From assembly GCF_014646255.1 (NCBI RefSeq), contig NZ_BMNC01000019.1, positions 1 to 64,000 on the forward strand: a DNA stretch of 64,000 nucleotides. The letters are read 5' to 3'. Shown here piece by piece: positions 53,760 to 63,842 of this stretch. The position numbers and the translations under genes were made by a program. The stretch is from Lentzea pudingi. Its GTDB lineage: Bacteria; Actinomycetota; Actinomycetes; Mycobacteriales; Pseudonocardiaceae. Below the pieces are notes generated by a model. It was not told the DNA's origin and did no database searches. It was given only the letters and a program-made list of their open reading frames with translations. Numbering within the stretch: position 1 is the stretch's first letter; each line of letters begins with the position of its first letter.

Positions 53760-55021
53760 GTTCTGTGCGCATTCCCGCTGACGTCGACATGGCCGACAAG
53801 GTGATCGGCCCGTTGACCGCCCGCCAGCTCGCGATCCTCGCGGTGACCGGCCTGGTGCTCTACGCCGGGTGGACCGCCACTCGCGCAGTGCTGCCGCTGC
53901 CGGTGTTCCTCGCGGTGGCCATCCCGGTCGGGGTGAGCGCGGCGGTCATCGCGCTCAGCCAGCGCGACGGGCTCTCGATGGACCGGCTGCTGGTCGCCGC
54001 GATCGGGCAACGCATCCGACCACGCCACCAAGTGGCCGCCCCCGAAGGCGTGCGGCCCGCGCCGCACTGGCTGACCGCCCAGACCGCCGCCACGACGGCG
54101 AGCCGGACCGCGGGAACAGGCAAGAACAGGTCGGCCGAGGCCGGCAAAAACACGGCGCCGAGGTCGCAGGAGATCTCGCCGTCGGCGTTGCGGTTGCCCG
54201 CCGAAGCGGTCACCGACACCGGCGTCGTGGACCTGGGAGCAGATGGGCTAGCTGTCGTCGCGGTCGCTTCGACGGTGAACTTCGCGCTGCGCACACCGTC
54301 CGAGCAGGAGTCCCTGGTGGCCAGTTTCGGACGCTATCTGCACAGCCTGACCGCCCCGGTGCAGGTGCTGGTGCGCACCGAACGGCTCGACCTGTCCGGT
54401 CAGATCGATGAGTTGCGGGACCGCGCGGGCGGGCTGCCGCACCCGGCGCTGGAAGCTGCCGCGCTCGAGCACGCCGACTACCTGGTGCAGCTCGGTGAGC
54501 AGACCGATCTGCTGCGCCGCCAGGTGCTGCTGATCCTGCGCGAGCCCATGGGCGCCGCCGCGCCGGCCGACGGCCTCGGCGGCCCCGGCCCGCTCGCAGT
54601 GCTGGCATCGCTGACCCGCCGCCGACGCGCGCATAACGAGACCACCCAGGCCAGCGCCGCGGCGCGGCGGGCGGCGGAGTCCCGGCTGGTGCGCCGCCTG
54701 AGCGAGGCGATCGAGCTCCTCTCCCCCGCCGGGATCGTGGTGACCCCGCTGGATGCCGGGCAGTCCACCGCCGTGCTCGCCTCGGCGTGCAACCCGGACA
54801 CGTTGTTGCCGCCCTCAGCGGCTCTGGCCGGTGCCGACGAGGTCATCACCACCGCCCGCGGCACCGACGTGGCCGACGGCGACCTCGGCGACGACCGCCC
54901 GTTCTGGCAGTCCCGCGCCCGCGGCGTGGCCGACACCGAGAAGCACGGACCAGACGACGAAGACGACGGCTGGGACTACGAGACCGACGACAACGACTTC
55001 GCAGGGCGGAGGCGGGTGTGA
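53756..55021 (+). CDS. PrgI family type IV secretion protein
   Basis: 421 aa. The N-terminal 90 residues are the PrgI domain (VRIPADVDMADKVIGPLTAR, two membrane helices, MDRLLVAAIGQRIRPRHQ). A cytoplasmic domain follows (ADGLAVVAVASTVNFALRTP; SFGRYLHSLTAPVQVLVRTE), then an acidic tail. PrgI proteins accompany VirB4 in Gram-positive T4SSs. Overlaps both neighbours. Confidence 0.85.
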   Translation: MSSVRIPADVDMADKVIGPLTARQLAILAVTGLVLYAGWTATRAVLPLPVFLAVAIPVGVSAAVIALSQRDGLSMDRLLVAAIGQRIRPRHQVAAPEGVRPAPHWLTAQTAATTASRTAGTGKNRSAEAGKNTAPRSQEISPSALRLPAEAVTDTGVVDLGADGLAVVAVASTVNFALRTPSEQESLVASFGRYLHSLTAPVQVLVRTERLDLSGQIDELRDRAGGLPHPALEAAALEHADYLVQLGEQTDLLRRQVLLILREPMGAAAPADGLGGPGPLAVLASLTRRRRAHNETTQASAAARRAAESRLVRRLSEAIELLSPAGIVVTPLDAGQSTAVLASACNPDTLLPPSAALAGADEVITTARGTDVADGDLGDDRPFWQSRARGVADTEKHGPDDEDDGWDYETDDNDFAGRRRV

Positions 55022-56970
55022 TGACCACCCGAACACGTTCCCGGCGCGGCCAGCACCACCGCGCAGCCGCCAACCAGCGGGCCACCGCGTTCACCCCGGA
55101 CGCCCTGTCCGTCGGCGCCCGGCACCTGGAGGTCGGCACCGAATGGGTTTCCAGCTTCGCGGTGACCGGGTTCCCGCGTGAGGTCCACCCAGGCTGGCTC
55201 ACACCCCTGTTGACCTATCCCGGCCGGTTGGACGTCGCGCTGCATGTCGAACCGATCGACCCGGCCACGGCCGCCGCACGGTTGAAAAAGCAGCTCGCCA
55301 AGCTCGAGTCGGGTCGGCGGCACACCGCCGAGCACGGCCGCCTGCACGACCCGCACGTCGAAGCGGCCACTGAGGACGCCTACGACCTGTCCTCCCGCGT
55401 CGCCCGCGGTGAAGGCAAGTTGTTCCGCGTCGGGCTGTACCTCACAATCCACGCCCCGTCCGAACAAGCGCTGGCCGATGAGGTGGCGGCGCTGCGGTCG
55501 CTCGCGGCGAGCCTGCTGCTCGACGCCAAGCACACCACCTACCGGTCACTGCAGGGCTGGGTGTCGACCTTGCCGATGGGCCTGGACCTGATCGGGATAC
55601 GCCGCACTTTCGACACCTCCGCGCTCTCGGCGGCGTTCCCGTTCACCAGCCCGGACTTGCCCGCGGCCGACCCGACCTCGGTGGCCGCGCCGTCCGGGGT
55701 GCTCTACGGCTACAACGTCGGATCGCAAGGCTTGGTGCACTGGGACCGGTTCGGCCCTGGGATGCACAACCACAACTCCGTCATCCTCGGCCGCTCCGGC
55801 GCGGGCAAGTCCTATCTGGTCAAGCTGGAGCTAGTGCGCAGCCTGTATCGAGGGATCGAGGTCGCGGTCGTCGACCCCGAGGACGAGTACGCCCGGCTAG
55901 CACACGCGGTCGGCGGCACGTATGTCCACCTCGGTGTCGCGGGTGTCCGGCTCAACCCGTTCGACCTGCCCATCCACACGCGTGCCGATGGACGCCGTAC
56001 CGCGCCGCGCGACGCGCTCGTGCGGCGGTCGCTGTTCCTGCACACCGTCATCTCCGTGCTCGTCGGCAACGAGTTGCAGGCCGCCGAACGGGCCGCGCTG
56101 GACCGGGGTATCGCCGCTACCTACCAGTCGGCCGGGATCACCGCCGACGCCCGCACCTGGACCCGACCCGCACCCACTCTGCGGTCCTTGCGCGACCAGC
56201 TCGCGACCGCGGGCCACGCCGGCGAACGGGCCGCGGCGGAGCTCGCCGCGCGGCTGCATCCCTATGTGGAGGGCGCGTTCAAGCAGTTGTTCGACGGGCC
56301 GACCTCCACCGCCCCCGAAGGCCACCTAGTGGTGTTCAGCCTGCGGGACCTGCCCGACGAGCTGAAAGCCATCGGCACTCTGCTCACCCTGGACGCGGTG
56401 TGGCGGCGGGTGTCCAATCCCGCGATTCGCCGTCCGCGGCTGGTGGTCGTGGACGAGGCGTGGCTGCTGATGAAAGACCCGTCCGGAGCGGACTTCTTAT
56501 TCCGCATGGCCAAAGCCGCCCGCAAACACTGGGCGGGACTGACCGTCGCGACCCAGGACACCGCCGACGTACTGGGCAACGATCTCGGCAAAGCCGTGGT
56601 CGCGAACGCGGCGACCCAGATCCTGCTCCGGCAAGCATCCCAGGCCATCGACGAGATCACCCAGACCTTCAACCTGTCAGCCGGGGAACGACAGTTCCTG
56701 CTCTCAGCCGAAAGGGGCCAGGGTTTGCTGTCGGCGGGAACCCAGAGGGTCGCGTTCCAGAGCATCGCCTCACCGACCGAGCACTACCTCGTCACCAGTG
56801 ATCCGGCCGAACTCGCCGGATACGCCGCAGACGCCGATCCCATCGGTGAGTCCGATGACGAGCAGTCCTTCGTCGATCTCGGCTTCGCCGACCAGCAGGC
56901 GTACGCGGCCGACGGTGACGAGTTCGGATCGTTCGGTGCCGAGGACGACCTCGACCTCGACGCCTCCTGA
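55021..56970 (+). CDS. VirB4-like conjugation ATPase
   Basis: 649 aa from the ATG at 55021, sharing a base with the upstream TGA. Walker A is GRSGAGKS (257-264), Walker B LVVVDEAW (Asp478, Glu479), with VATQDTADVL and QILLRQASQA further on as in VirB4/TraC ATPases. An acidic C-terminal tail follows. It energises T4SS assembly or substrate transfer at the inner membrane. Confidence 0.9.
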   Translation: MTTRTRSRRGQHHRAAANQRATAFTPDALSVGARHLEVGTEWVSSFAVTGFPREVHPGWLTPLLTYPGRLDVALHVEPIDPATAAARLKKQLAKLESGRRHTAEHGRLHDPHVEAATEDAYDLSSRVARGEGKLFRVGLYLTIHAPSEQALADEVAALRSLAASLLLDAKHTTYRSLQGWVSTLPMGLDLIGIRRTFDTSALSAAFPFTSPDLPAADPTSVAAPSGVLYGYNVGSQGLVHWDRFGPGMHNHNSVILGRSGAGKSYLVKLELVRSLYRGIEVAVVDPEDEYARLAHAVGGTYVHLGVAGVRLNPFDLPIHTRADGRRTAPRDALVRRSLFLHTVISVLVGNELQAAERAALDRGIAATYQSAGITADARTWTRPAPTLRSLRDQLATAGHAGERAAAELAARLHPYVEGAFKQLFDGPTSTAPEGHLVVFSLRDLPDELKAIGTLLTLDAVWRRVSNPAIRRPRLVVVDEAWLLMKDPSGADFLFRMAKAARKHWAGLTVATQDTADVLGNDLGKAVVANAATQILLRQASQAIDEITQTFNLSAGERQFLLSAERGQGLLSAGTQRVAFQSIASPTEHYLVTSDPAELAGYAADADPIGESDDEQSFVDLGFADQQAYAADGDEFGSFGAEDDLDLDAS

Positions 56971-57023
56971 CCCCGATCGTCCCGTCTCCGATCGACATTC
57001 CTACTTTTTCGGGAGAACCTGTC

Positions 57024-59672
57024 ATGTCTGCCTGGATTCCGGCTGCCCTCACCCACCCCGAGCTGTCTAATCCGCTGGTCGCTAACGGAATCGTACGGGC
57101 GGGCCTAGCCAATGGGTGGCTCGGGGATTACCTGCGCGACCCCGGCGGTGCACTGCTCAGGTTGCTGGGCCACATGCGGGAGTGGGCGGTCGTCTGGGGA
57201 CCGGTCGTCGGCCCGGTGCTCGCGGCCGTCGTCGCGGGAGTCGTGATCGGCCGGCGCCGGTGGGCGCGGCGCTGCCACGCCAGGCTCGTCGCCGACGCCC
57301 GCCAGGTCACCGTGCTCGCCCCGCCAACGGTGGATCGCGCGGGCGGCGAGGCGTTGTGGTCCAACCTCGTCGGGCTGCTGCGCCCAGCCTGGCGCCGCTG
57401 GTTCACCGGTCAGCCCCACGTGGCGTGCGAGTACGTGTTCTCCGAGGCCGGAGTCGCGATCCGCCTGTGGGTGCCGGGGGTGATCCCTCCGGGCCTGGTC
57501 GAACGCGCGGTCGAGGCGGCCTGGCCCGGCTCACATACCCGCGTCGGCCCCGCCGAACCGCCCCTGCCACCAGCCGAGGCCGGGCAGCGGCGGCTGGTCG
57601 TCGGCGGCGAGCTGCGCCTGGCCCGGTCCGAGGCGCTGCCGATCCGCACCGACTTCTCAGCTGACCCGCTGCGCGCGTTGATCGGCGCTCCGGTCGGGCT
57701 CGGCCGCGACGAGTACGCCTGCGTGCAGATCCTGGCCCGCCCGGTCACCGGCCGCCGGGTCGCCCGAGCACGGCGTTCCGCGCGCCGGGTGCACACCGGC
57801 GGCTCCACCCGCGTGATCGGCCGCCTGCTCGACCTGCTCACTCCCAGCGCGAAGACCAGGTCCGCGCGGAGCACCACGCGCACAGGGGCCTTGCACACCG
57901 ATCCGCAGACCTCGCTGGAATACGCGGCACACAACCGCGCCGTCGTCACCAAGCAACGCGGCTCCCAGTACGAGACCGTCATCCGCTACGCCGTCGCCAC
58001 CCTGCTACCGGCCGACGCTGCCGACACGGAGGTCCGCACGGCACGCGATGTCGCTCGTGGCCGGGCACACGCGCTGGCCGCGAGTTTCGCCTCCTACACC
58101 GAGCACAACCACTACACCCGCCACCGCGTCCGCCACCCTGGCATCGTGCTGGCCGGGCGGCGTCTCGGCAACGGCGACCTGCTGTCGGTGAGAGAGCTGG
58201 CGGCGTTGGCGCACCTGCCGATCGACGAGGCGATCCCCGGCGTGCAGCGCGCCGGAGCCCGCGCGATCGCGCCGCCACCGGGCATCGCCACACCGGGGCC
58301 GGGGGCCAAGCCGATCGGCGTCACCGACACCGGACACGAACGCGCTGTCGCGCTGCGCGTCCCGGACGCGCGGCACCACTTGCATGTCATCGGCGCGACC
58401 GGCTCCGGTAAGTCCACGTTGCTGGGCAACATGATCCTGGCCGACGCCGTGGCCGGCCGCGGCATCGTGCTGATCGACCCCAAGGGCGACCTCGTCACCG
58501 ACGTGATCTCCCGGCTGCCCAAATCGGCCGGCGATCGCGTCGTGATCTTCGATGCGGACTCGAAGTCCCGGCCGCCGTGCCTCAACCCCCTCGATGGAGG
58601 GGAAACCGACCTGACCGTCGACAACCTCGTCTCGGTGTTCCGCCGGGTGTACTCCGCGTTCTGGGGTCCGCGCACCGACGACGTGATGCGTGCCGCGTGC
58701 CTGACCCTGCGAACTCAGGAAGGTGTGGCGACCCTCGCGGATCTGCCGAAGCTGCTGGCCGATACCGCTTTCCGGTCACGGGTCACGGCCGGGGTCACCG
58801 ACCCGGTGCTGCGCGGATTCTGGTCCTGGTACGAGGAACTCACCGATTCCAGCCGCAGCCAGGTGATCAGCCCGCTGATGAACAAGCTGCGCGCGTTCCT
58901 GCTGCGGCCGTTCGTACGCGACGCCATCGCGGGCGGACACTCCACAGTGGACATGACAGCTGTGCTCGACGGCGGCATCTGCCTGGTACGCATCCCGAAA
59001 GGCTCCCTCGGCGAGGAGACCACACGGCTGGTCGGGTCACTGGTGGTCGCACGCACCTGGCAAGCCACCACCGCCCGCGCCCGCACTCCACAACGCCAGC
59101 GCCGCGACGCGTCACTGGTGATCGATGAGTGTCACAACTTCTTGAACTTGCCGTACCCGATCGAGGACATGCTCGCCGAGGCACGGGGATTCCGGGTCGC
59201 GATGACCCTGGCGCATCAGCATCTCGGCCAGCTTCCCCGCGAGTTGCGGGAAGGCATGTCCACCAACGCCCGGAGCAAGATCTTCTTCAACGCGAGCCCG
59301 GAGGACGCCCGCGAGCTGTCCCGGCACACCGCGCCCCGGCTGTCCGATCACGACCTGGCCCACCTCGGTGTCTACCACGCCGCCGTCCGCCTTGTGCTGA
59401 ACGGGGAAGAGTCGCAGCCGTTCACCATGCTCACCCAGCCGCTCCCCCGCGCGATCCCAGGCCGCGCACGGGAAATCCGCGGTATCGCTCGTCGTGCCTT
59501 GCGCAGCCGTGCTCCGGGTGGCGTCACGCCCGTATCTGGTCCGCAGGCCCCGCCCTGCTCTTCGCGGCGTCCGGCCACAGCCTCAGAGCAGACACGGCCG
59601 GCCAACGGCGATCGCCGAGGCCAGCCCAGCGTTCGGGCGCGCAACGCCGACCCACGCCGCCAGCAGCCCTGA
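57024..59672 (+). CDS. VirD4/TraG-type coupling ATPase
   Basis: 882 aa. A membrane helix lies at residues 55-75; a long N-terminal domain leads to the motor domain with HLHVIGATGSGKSTLLG (Walker A 457-464), IVLIDPKGDLV, and LVIDECHNFL (Walker B Asp701, Glu702), then FRVAMTLAHQHLGQLPRELR. It recruits the relaxosome or transferred DNA to the T4SS channel. A basic, disordered tail of about 70 residues ends the protein. Its start follows the VirB4 stop by 53 bp. Confidence 0.9.
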   Translation: MSAWIPAALTHPELSNPLVANGIVRAGLANGWLGDYLRDPGGALLRLLGHMREWAVVWGPVVGPVLAAVVAGVVIGRRRWARRCHARLVADARQVTVLAPPTVDRAGGEALWSNLVGLLRPAWRRWFTGQPHVACEYVFSEAGVAIRLWVPGVIPPGLVERAVEAAWPGSHTRVGPAEPPLPPAEAGQRRLVVGGELRLARSEALPIRTDFSADPLRALIGAPVGLGRDEYACVQILARPVTGRRVARARRSARRVHTGGSTRVIGRLLDLLTPSAKTRSARSTTRTGALHTDPQTSLEYAAHNRAVVTKQRGSQYETVIRYAVATLLPADAADTEVRTARDVARGRAHALAASFASYTEHNHYTRHRVRHPGIVLAGRRLGNGDLLSVRELAALAHLPIDEAIPGVQRAGARAIAPPPGIATPGPGAKPIGVTDTGHERAVALRVPDARHHLHVIGATGSGKSTLLGNMILADAVAGRGIVLIDPKGDLVTDVISRLPKSAGDRVVIFDADSKSRPPCLNPLDGGETDLTVDNLVSVFRRVYSAFWGPRTDDVMRAACLTLRTQEGVATLADLPKLLADTAFRSRVTAGVTDPVLRGFWSWYEELTDSSRSQVISPLMNKLRAFLLRPFVRDAIAGGHSTVDMTAVLDGGICLVRIPKGSLGEETTRLVGSLVVARTWQATTARARTPQRQRRDASLVIDECHNFLNLPYPIEDMLAEARGFRVAMTLAHQHLGQLPRELREGMSTNARSKIFFNASPEDARELSRHTAPRLSDHDLAHLGVYHAAVRLVLNGEESQPFTMLTQPLPRAIPGRAREIRGIARRALRSRAPGGVTPVSGPQAPPCSSRRPATASEQTRPANGDRRGQPSVRARNADPRRQQP

Positions 59673-59740
59673 CTCGCCCGGCTGCGCCGCGCAGCGGACG
59701 AAAGTCCCTCTCGCGCAACAATATCCCGGAGGTCTGTGAC

Positions 59741-60808
59741 ATGATCACCAATCCCACAAGGCAGCGCACCCTTCGAGGTCACAAGGCAATTCGCCCGACT
59801 CCGCGTGCGGCGAACAACGCCGATCACCAGGCGGCGCTGGCGGGCCGGTTGACGCCGCGGGACCGGTGGATCATCCGGATGCTGCACGAACACCGCGTGC
59901 TCACGGCACACCAGATCACCGCGCTGGCGTTCCCGTCTTTCCGGTCTGGCCGGATGCGGCTACGGGAGCTGTTCCAGTGGGGCGTGGTCGACCGGTTCCA
60001 GCCGTTCATCACCTCCGGCACCGCGCCGATGCATTACATCCTCGCGCCCGCCGGGGCCGCGGTGCTGGCCGCCGAGGACGGCCTGGACGTCAAGGAACTC
60101 GGCTACCGGCACGACAGGGCCTTCGGTATCGCCCACTCGCTGCGGCTCGCGCACACCGTCGGCGTCGCCGAGTGGTTCACCGCCCTGGTCGACCGCGCCC
60201 GCCACGCCGATCCTGCCGGGCAGACCGCGCTGGGCGCGTGGTGGTCGGAGGCCCGGTGCGCACGGCACTTCGGGGACCTGGTCAAACCCGATGCCTACGG
60301 CCGCTGGAGCTCCGGCGGCAGGGACATCGAGTTCTTCCTCGAGTACGACTTCAGCACCGAGGTACTGGCCAAGCTCGCCGGGAAACTGGCCGGCTACGCC
60401 GTCCTCGCTGCGGCCACCGGGATCACGACCCCGCTGCTGGTGTGGCTGCCGACCTCACGCCGCGAGGCCACCGCCCGCCGGCTGTTGGTACGGGCCTGGC
60501 GCGAGCTCGACGATCCGCGCTCGGTCCCGGTCGCCACCGCCGCGGCCGAGCTGCTCGACCCCGAGGCCCCGCACCCGAGTCCCGCCGACGAGGTCTGGCT
60601 TCCCCTCGACACCGCTGGGGGCGGCGTGAGCGCACGGCGGGAGCTGTGCCGGCTGCTCGACGCCTGGCCGCACGTCTCACCGCCCAGCACCGGCGAGGGC
60701 AGCGATACGGCGCCGGGGGCGGACCTGTCGCTGCCGCTGACGGCTCCCGCGCCCGCGCCGATGCCACCGAAGCCCATTTCACGCGGACCGAGTACCGAAA
60801 GGCGGTGA
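59741..60808 (+). CDS. Replication-relaxation family protein
   Basis: 355 aa from the ATG at 59741 (GGAGG 8 bases upstream). A winged-helix N-terminal half (LTPRDRWIIRMLHEHRVLTA, HQITALAFPSFRSGRMRLRE) is followed by DIEFFLEYDFSTEVLAKLAG, the nuclease-fold-like part of this family, with acidic residues. Members are found in actinobacterial plasmids and ICEs and are thought to act in initiating replication or transfer. The product may stand in for the relaxase not otherwise seen. Confidence 0.8.
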   Translation: MITNPTRQRTLRGHKAIRPTPRAANNADHQAALAGRLTPRDRWIIRMLHEHRVLTAHQITALAFPSFRSGRMRLRELFQWGVVDRFQPFITSGTAPMHYILAPAGAAVLAAEDGLDVKELGYRHDRAFGIAHSLRLAHTVGVAEWFTALVDRARHADPAGQTALGAWWSEARCARHFGDLVKPDAYGRWSSGGRDIEFFLEYDFSTEVLAKLAGKLAGYAVLAAATGITTPLLVWLPTSRREATARRLLVRAWRELDDPRSVPVATAAAELLDPEAPHPSPADEVWLPLDTAGGGVSARRELCRLLDAWPHVSPPSTGEGSDTAPGADLSLPLTAPAPAPMPPKPISRGPSTERR

Positions 60809-60815
60809 ACACCCC

Positions 60816-61787
60816 ATGATCGTGAAGGTCGGTGCCGCTGTGATCGCGGCGATCCTGGTGATCTCGATGCTGATCGTCGGTGGGGTGTCAGGCGCGATCT
60901 CGGCGCTTCTCGGCGGCGGTGGCCGGCCCAGCGCGACCGCGCTGGCCGATATCCCCGCCGACTACCTCGCGCTGTACCGCGCGGCGGCCGGTGTGTGTCC
61001 GGGGTTGGACTGGTCGATCCTTGCCGCTATCGGGAAGGTCGAGACCGATCACGGCCGTTCCACCCTGCCGGGCGTGCACTCCGGTGAGAACGTTGCCGGT
61101 GCGGCAGGGGTGATGCAGTTTCTGGCCCCGACCTTCGCCTCGGTGACCTCCCGGCACACCATCCCGCCCGGTGGCCGGACCCCGCCGTCGCGCTACGACC
61201 CGCACGACGCTATCCACGCCGCCGCCTTCTACCTGTGCGACTCCGGTGCCCGCGACGGCACAGACCTCTACCGGGCGGTCTTCACCTACAACCGCGCCGA
61301 CTGGTACGTCCGCAAAGTCTTCGACCAAGCCGCCATCTACTCCCAGGCCGCGTCCGACGCGGCCGGCGCGTGCGCCGCCTCGCACTCAGCCGGTGATCTC
61401 GCGGTCGCACCCGCCGCGGTCGTGGCGGTGACGTTCGCCTGCGGGGAGCTCGGCGAGCCGTACGTGTGGGGCGGTGACGGCCCTGCCGAGGGCGGTTGGG
61501 ACTGCTCTGGCCTGACCAAAGCAGCCTATGCCGCTGCGGGAATCAAGCTCGAGCGAGTCGCGCAAGACCAATACGACATGGGCCCACTCGTGCCAGCCGG
61601 ATCACCGCTGCAGGCAGGGGACCTTGTGTACTACGGCACCAGCACCGCGAACATCACGCACGTGGGTATCGCCATCTCACCCACCCACATGGTCAACGCA
61701 CCCGAGCCCGGCACCACCGTGCGCATCGACAAGATCGGACGCCCTCTCGCCGCCACACGTCCTGCCTCTGGCCGATCACGAGGCTGA
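60816..61787 (+). CDS. Bifunctional lytic transglycosylase / NlpC-P60 wall hydrolase
   Basis: 323 aa. N-terminal membrane anchor (residues 5-30). The transglycosylase domain has DWSILAAIGKVETDHGRS (catalytic Glu76) and GAAGVMQFLAPTFAS. The NlpC/P60 domain has GGWDCSGLTKAAYAAAG (Cys230) and ITHVGIAI (His282), with HMVNAP. It cuts peptidoglycan glycan and peptide bonds to let the conjugation channel through. Starts 8 bp after the upstream gene. Confidence 0.9.
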   Translation: MIVKVGAAVIAAILVISMLIVGGVSGAISALLGGGGRPSATALADIPADYLALYRAAAGVCPGLDWSILAAIGKVETDHGRSTLPGVHSGENVAGAAGVMQFLAPTFASVTSRHTIPPGGRTPPSRYDPHDAIHAAAFYLCDSGARDGTDLYRAVFTYNRADWYVRKVFDQAAIYSQAASDAAGACAASHSAGDLAVAPAAVVAVTFACGELGEPYVWGGDGPAEGGWDCSGLTKAAYAAAGIKLERVAQDQYDMGPLVPAGSPLQAGDLVYYGTSTANITHVGIAISPTHMVNAPEPGTTVRIDKIGRPLAATRPASGRSRG

Positions 61788-61954
61788 TCAGGTTCACGTC
61801 GCCTTCCAACCGGCAGGGGCGTCATTCAGCGCGCCAGAGCTCGCGATCAGGTCGTGGACAGCGGACGCCGCCGAACACGACTACGAGAGAAAGTCGTCGG
61901 ACGTTGTCGCACCCGCCACGCGGGGGCCGGAGTTCATGCCGCGATGTCGGCTTC

Positions 61955-63097
61955 TCAGCGGCGCAGGACGTTGACCCGTTCGCCACCGATGAGTGGCTTG
62001 TCGTCCGGCCCGGCCCGATGCCAGTCGATCCAGATAGGGCGATTCTCGTTTCTGTTGGGGTAGTACTGGTTACGCCAGTGTCCGCTCACGATCCAGCTGT
62101 GGTGATACTCCCGTCCGCTCTTCTCCCGGTCGTCCGTGCTGTGATCGGAAGGTTCGGTGCGGCTGCGCCGGAGATCGATGTAGCGCACCGCAGTCCCCAT
62201 CGCCGGGTCCAGGCTCTCGATCCGGCGCCGGGCGGCGCGCGGGGCGTGCACGCGTTCGGAGTGGACCAGAGTCTGTCCCATCAGCAGCCAGGTGGCGACG
62301 ATGGTGCGCTGCAAGGCGATCTTGGACTCGGCGGCGACCGAGGACTGGTTGTCGGACACCCCGTCCGGCCAGCCTTCCATCTCCATGAACTCCATCGGGG
62401 TGAGCGCGCACCACTCGAAGCCGTGCGGCGGGCAGAACGACGGCGGAATCTGTGCGCGTTCCAGGTTCGGCAGCCACGTGGTGAGCAGGTGCGCCCCCCA
62501 CAGATCGGCGGCCTCCTCGCTTGTCGCTGACTTGTTGTCCGGTGACGGCGTTGGCAGATTGCGGGCGGCGGCTGCCCTTGCTCGCTGCAACGCGTCGTGG
62601 TGATCGGCTTTCGCGAGGTTGCGGCCAATCTGCACGACGCCGCGCTGGGCCGGTGACATCGACGTGGGCGCCCACGTGTGGACCCACACGCCGCCGCGCC
62701 CGGGACCCCACGACACGATGCACACGTCGTCGTGGGGTCCCGATGCGGTGCCCGGCACCGGCGGTTGCGCGTAGACCATGAACCCGACCGGCGAAGGCAG
62801 ATCCTCGGGGTGCAGGCGGTAGTCGGGCAGGCTGCTCGCCGCATGGCGAGCGAGTTCGGTCATGGCGGAGGAGACGTAGAACAATTCCGACGCCGGGAGC
62901 TGAACTGCCAGCGTGCCCGCGATCGTCGCCGCGACATCATCGACACGGTCGAAGACATACGAATCGCTGGCCCCAGGCGGATGCGGGCCGAGGAAGAAAC
63001 GAAACCAGTTGCCCGCACCATCAAGGCCAGGATCGCGCGCCCAGTCGGCCATCCGGGCACGGATCTCAGGCACCTCCTTCGCCGATATCTCGATCAT
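61955..63097 (-). CDS. Hypothetical protein of mobile-element type
   Basis: 380 aa from the ATG at 63097 (GAGGGA upstream). The C-terminal segment (VHAPRAARRRIESLDPAM, VRYIDLRRS, HHSWIVSGHWRNQYYPNR, then NRPIWIDWHRAGPDDKPLIG) resembles proteins found in actinophages and ICEs whose function is not known to me. No membrane helix or signal. Transcribed towards the transfer operon. Confidence 0.55.
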   Translation of the reverse strand: MIEISAKEVPEIRARMADWARDPGLDGAGNWFRFFLGPHPPGASDSYVFDRVDDVAATIAGTLAVQLPASELFYVSSAMTELARHAASSLPDYRLHPEDLPSPVGFMVYAQPPVPGTASGPHDDVCIVSWGPGRGGVWVHTWAPTSMSPAQRGVVQIGRNLAKADHHDALQRARAAAARNLPTPSPDNKSATSEEAADLWGAHLLTTWLPNLERAQIPPSFCPPHGFEWCALTPMEFMEMEGWPDGVSDNQSSVAAESKIALQRTIVATWLLMGQTLVHSERVHAPRAARRRIESLDPAMGTAVRYIDLRRSRTEPSDHSTDDREKSGREYHHSWIVSGHWRNQYYPNRNENRPIWIDWHRAGPDDKPLIGGERVNVLRR

Positions 63098-63380
63098 GAC
63101 GATCCCTCGCGGCGTGCGGCGTCGTCTATGCGTCCGAGCTGCCGATCCGGTTCGCATCCGCCGTGATCCCCCAGCGTCCACTGAGTAGCCAGTGCGGCGC
63201 CGATCCCGTTCCGCATACGTCAACCCCCTTTGCTTCCACTGATTTCCGGTCGACCGACCTGTATGGACGCTTCGTAGGTCACGAAGTGCCAACACCGTTG
63301 GGACACCTAGCGCATGACTCGACCGGAATGTGTCAGCGCAGCCAGGCGAATCAGGGATCCGACCGCTGGAGGACGAGATG

Positions 63381-63842
63381 TCACAAGGTGATCGTGTCCG
63401 TTGTCAACCACCCGGTGCGCGGGAAGCGTCCCAGTCCCGCGAGTACATGCGGTCCGACCGCGACGAGGGTGGCCCGCCACGCCACGACCCGCTGCGGCCA
63501 CAGGAACTCCGCCTTGAGCACGTTGTACGGATGGGCCTTCCACTCGTCCGGCCCCATCCGGAGACTGTCGTCGAAGACGTGCTTTGCCATGAGGCCGTAC
63601 GCACCCTCCGGTGTCGCCACCCCCGTGGGCGGCAGCACGTGCGTTGCCGTGGCCCGGTAGGTGGCGGCGCGTTCGCCGTTCGGCTGCGTTTCGCAGACGT
63701 AGTAGGCAAAGCCGGGTGTCAGCTCGTCATGCGGCCATGGCGCCGCCGAGTACCCCGGCTGCCACATCGCCCAGGCAAGTCCTGGTGTCCTGCCGGGAAT
63801 CGGCGAGCGGGCGCTGCACAACCTGACCCATGTCTTGGTCAT
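63381..63842 (-). CDS. Hypothetical protein
   Basis: 153 aa, ATG at 63842 with AGGA upstream. Soluble, tryptophan-rich (LAWAMWQPGYSAAPWPHDEL, DEWKAHPYNVLKAEFLWPQR). No family recognised. Same strand as the preceding hypothetical gene. Confidence 0.5.
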   Translation of the reverse strand: MTKTWVRLCSARSPIPGRTPGLAWAMWQPGYSAAPWPHDELTPGFAYYVCETQPNGERAATYRATATHVLPPTGVATPEGAYGLMAKHVFDDSLRMGPDEWKAHPYNVLKAEFLWPQRVVAWRATLVAVGPHVLAGLGRFPRTGWLTTDTITL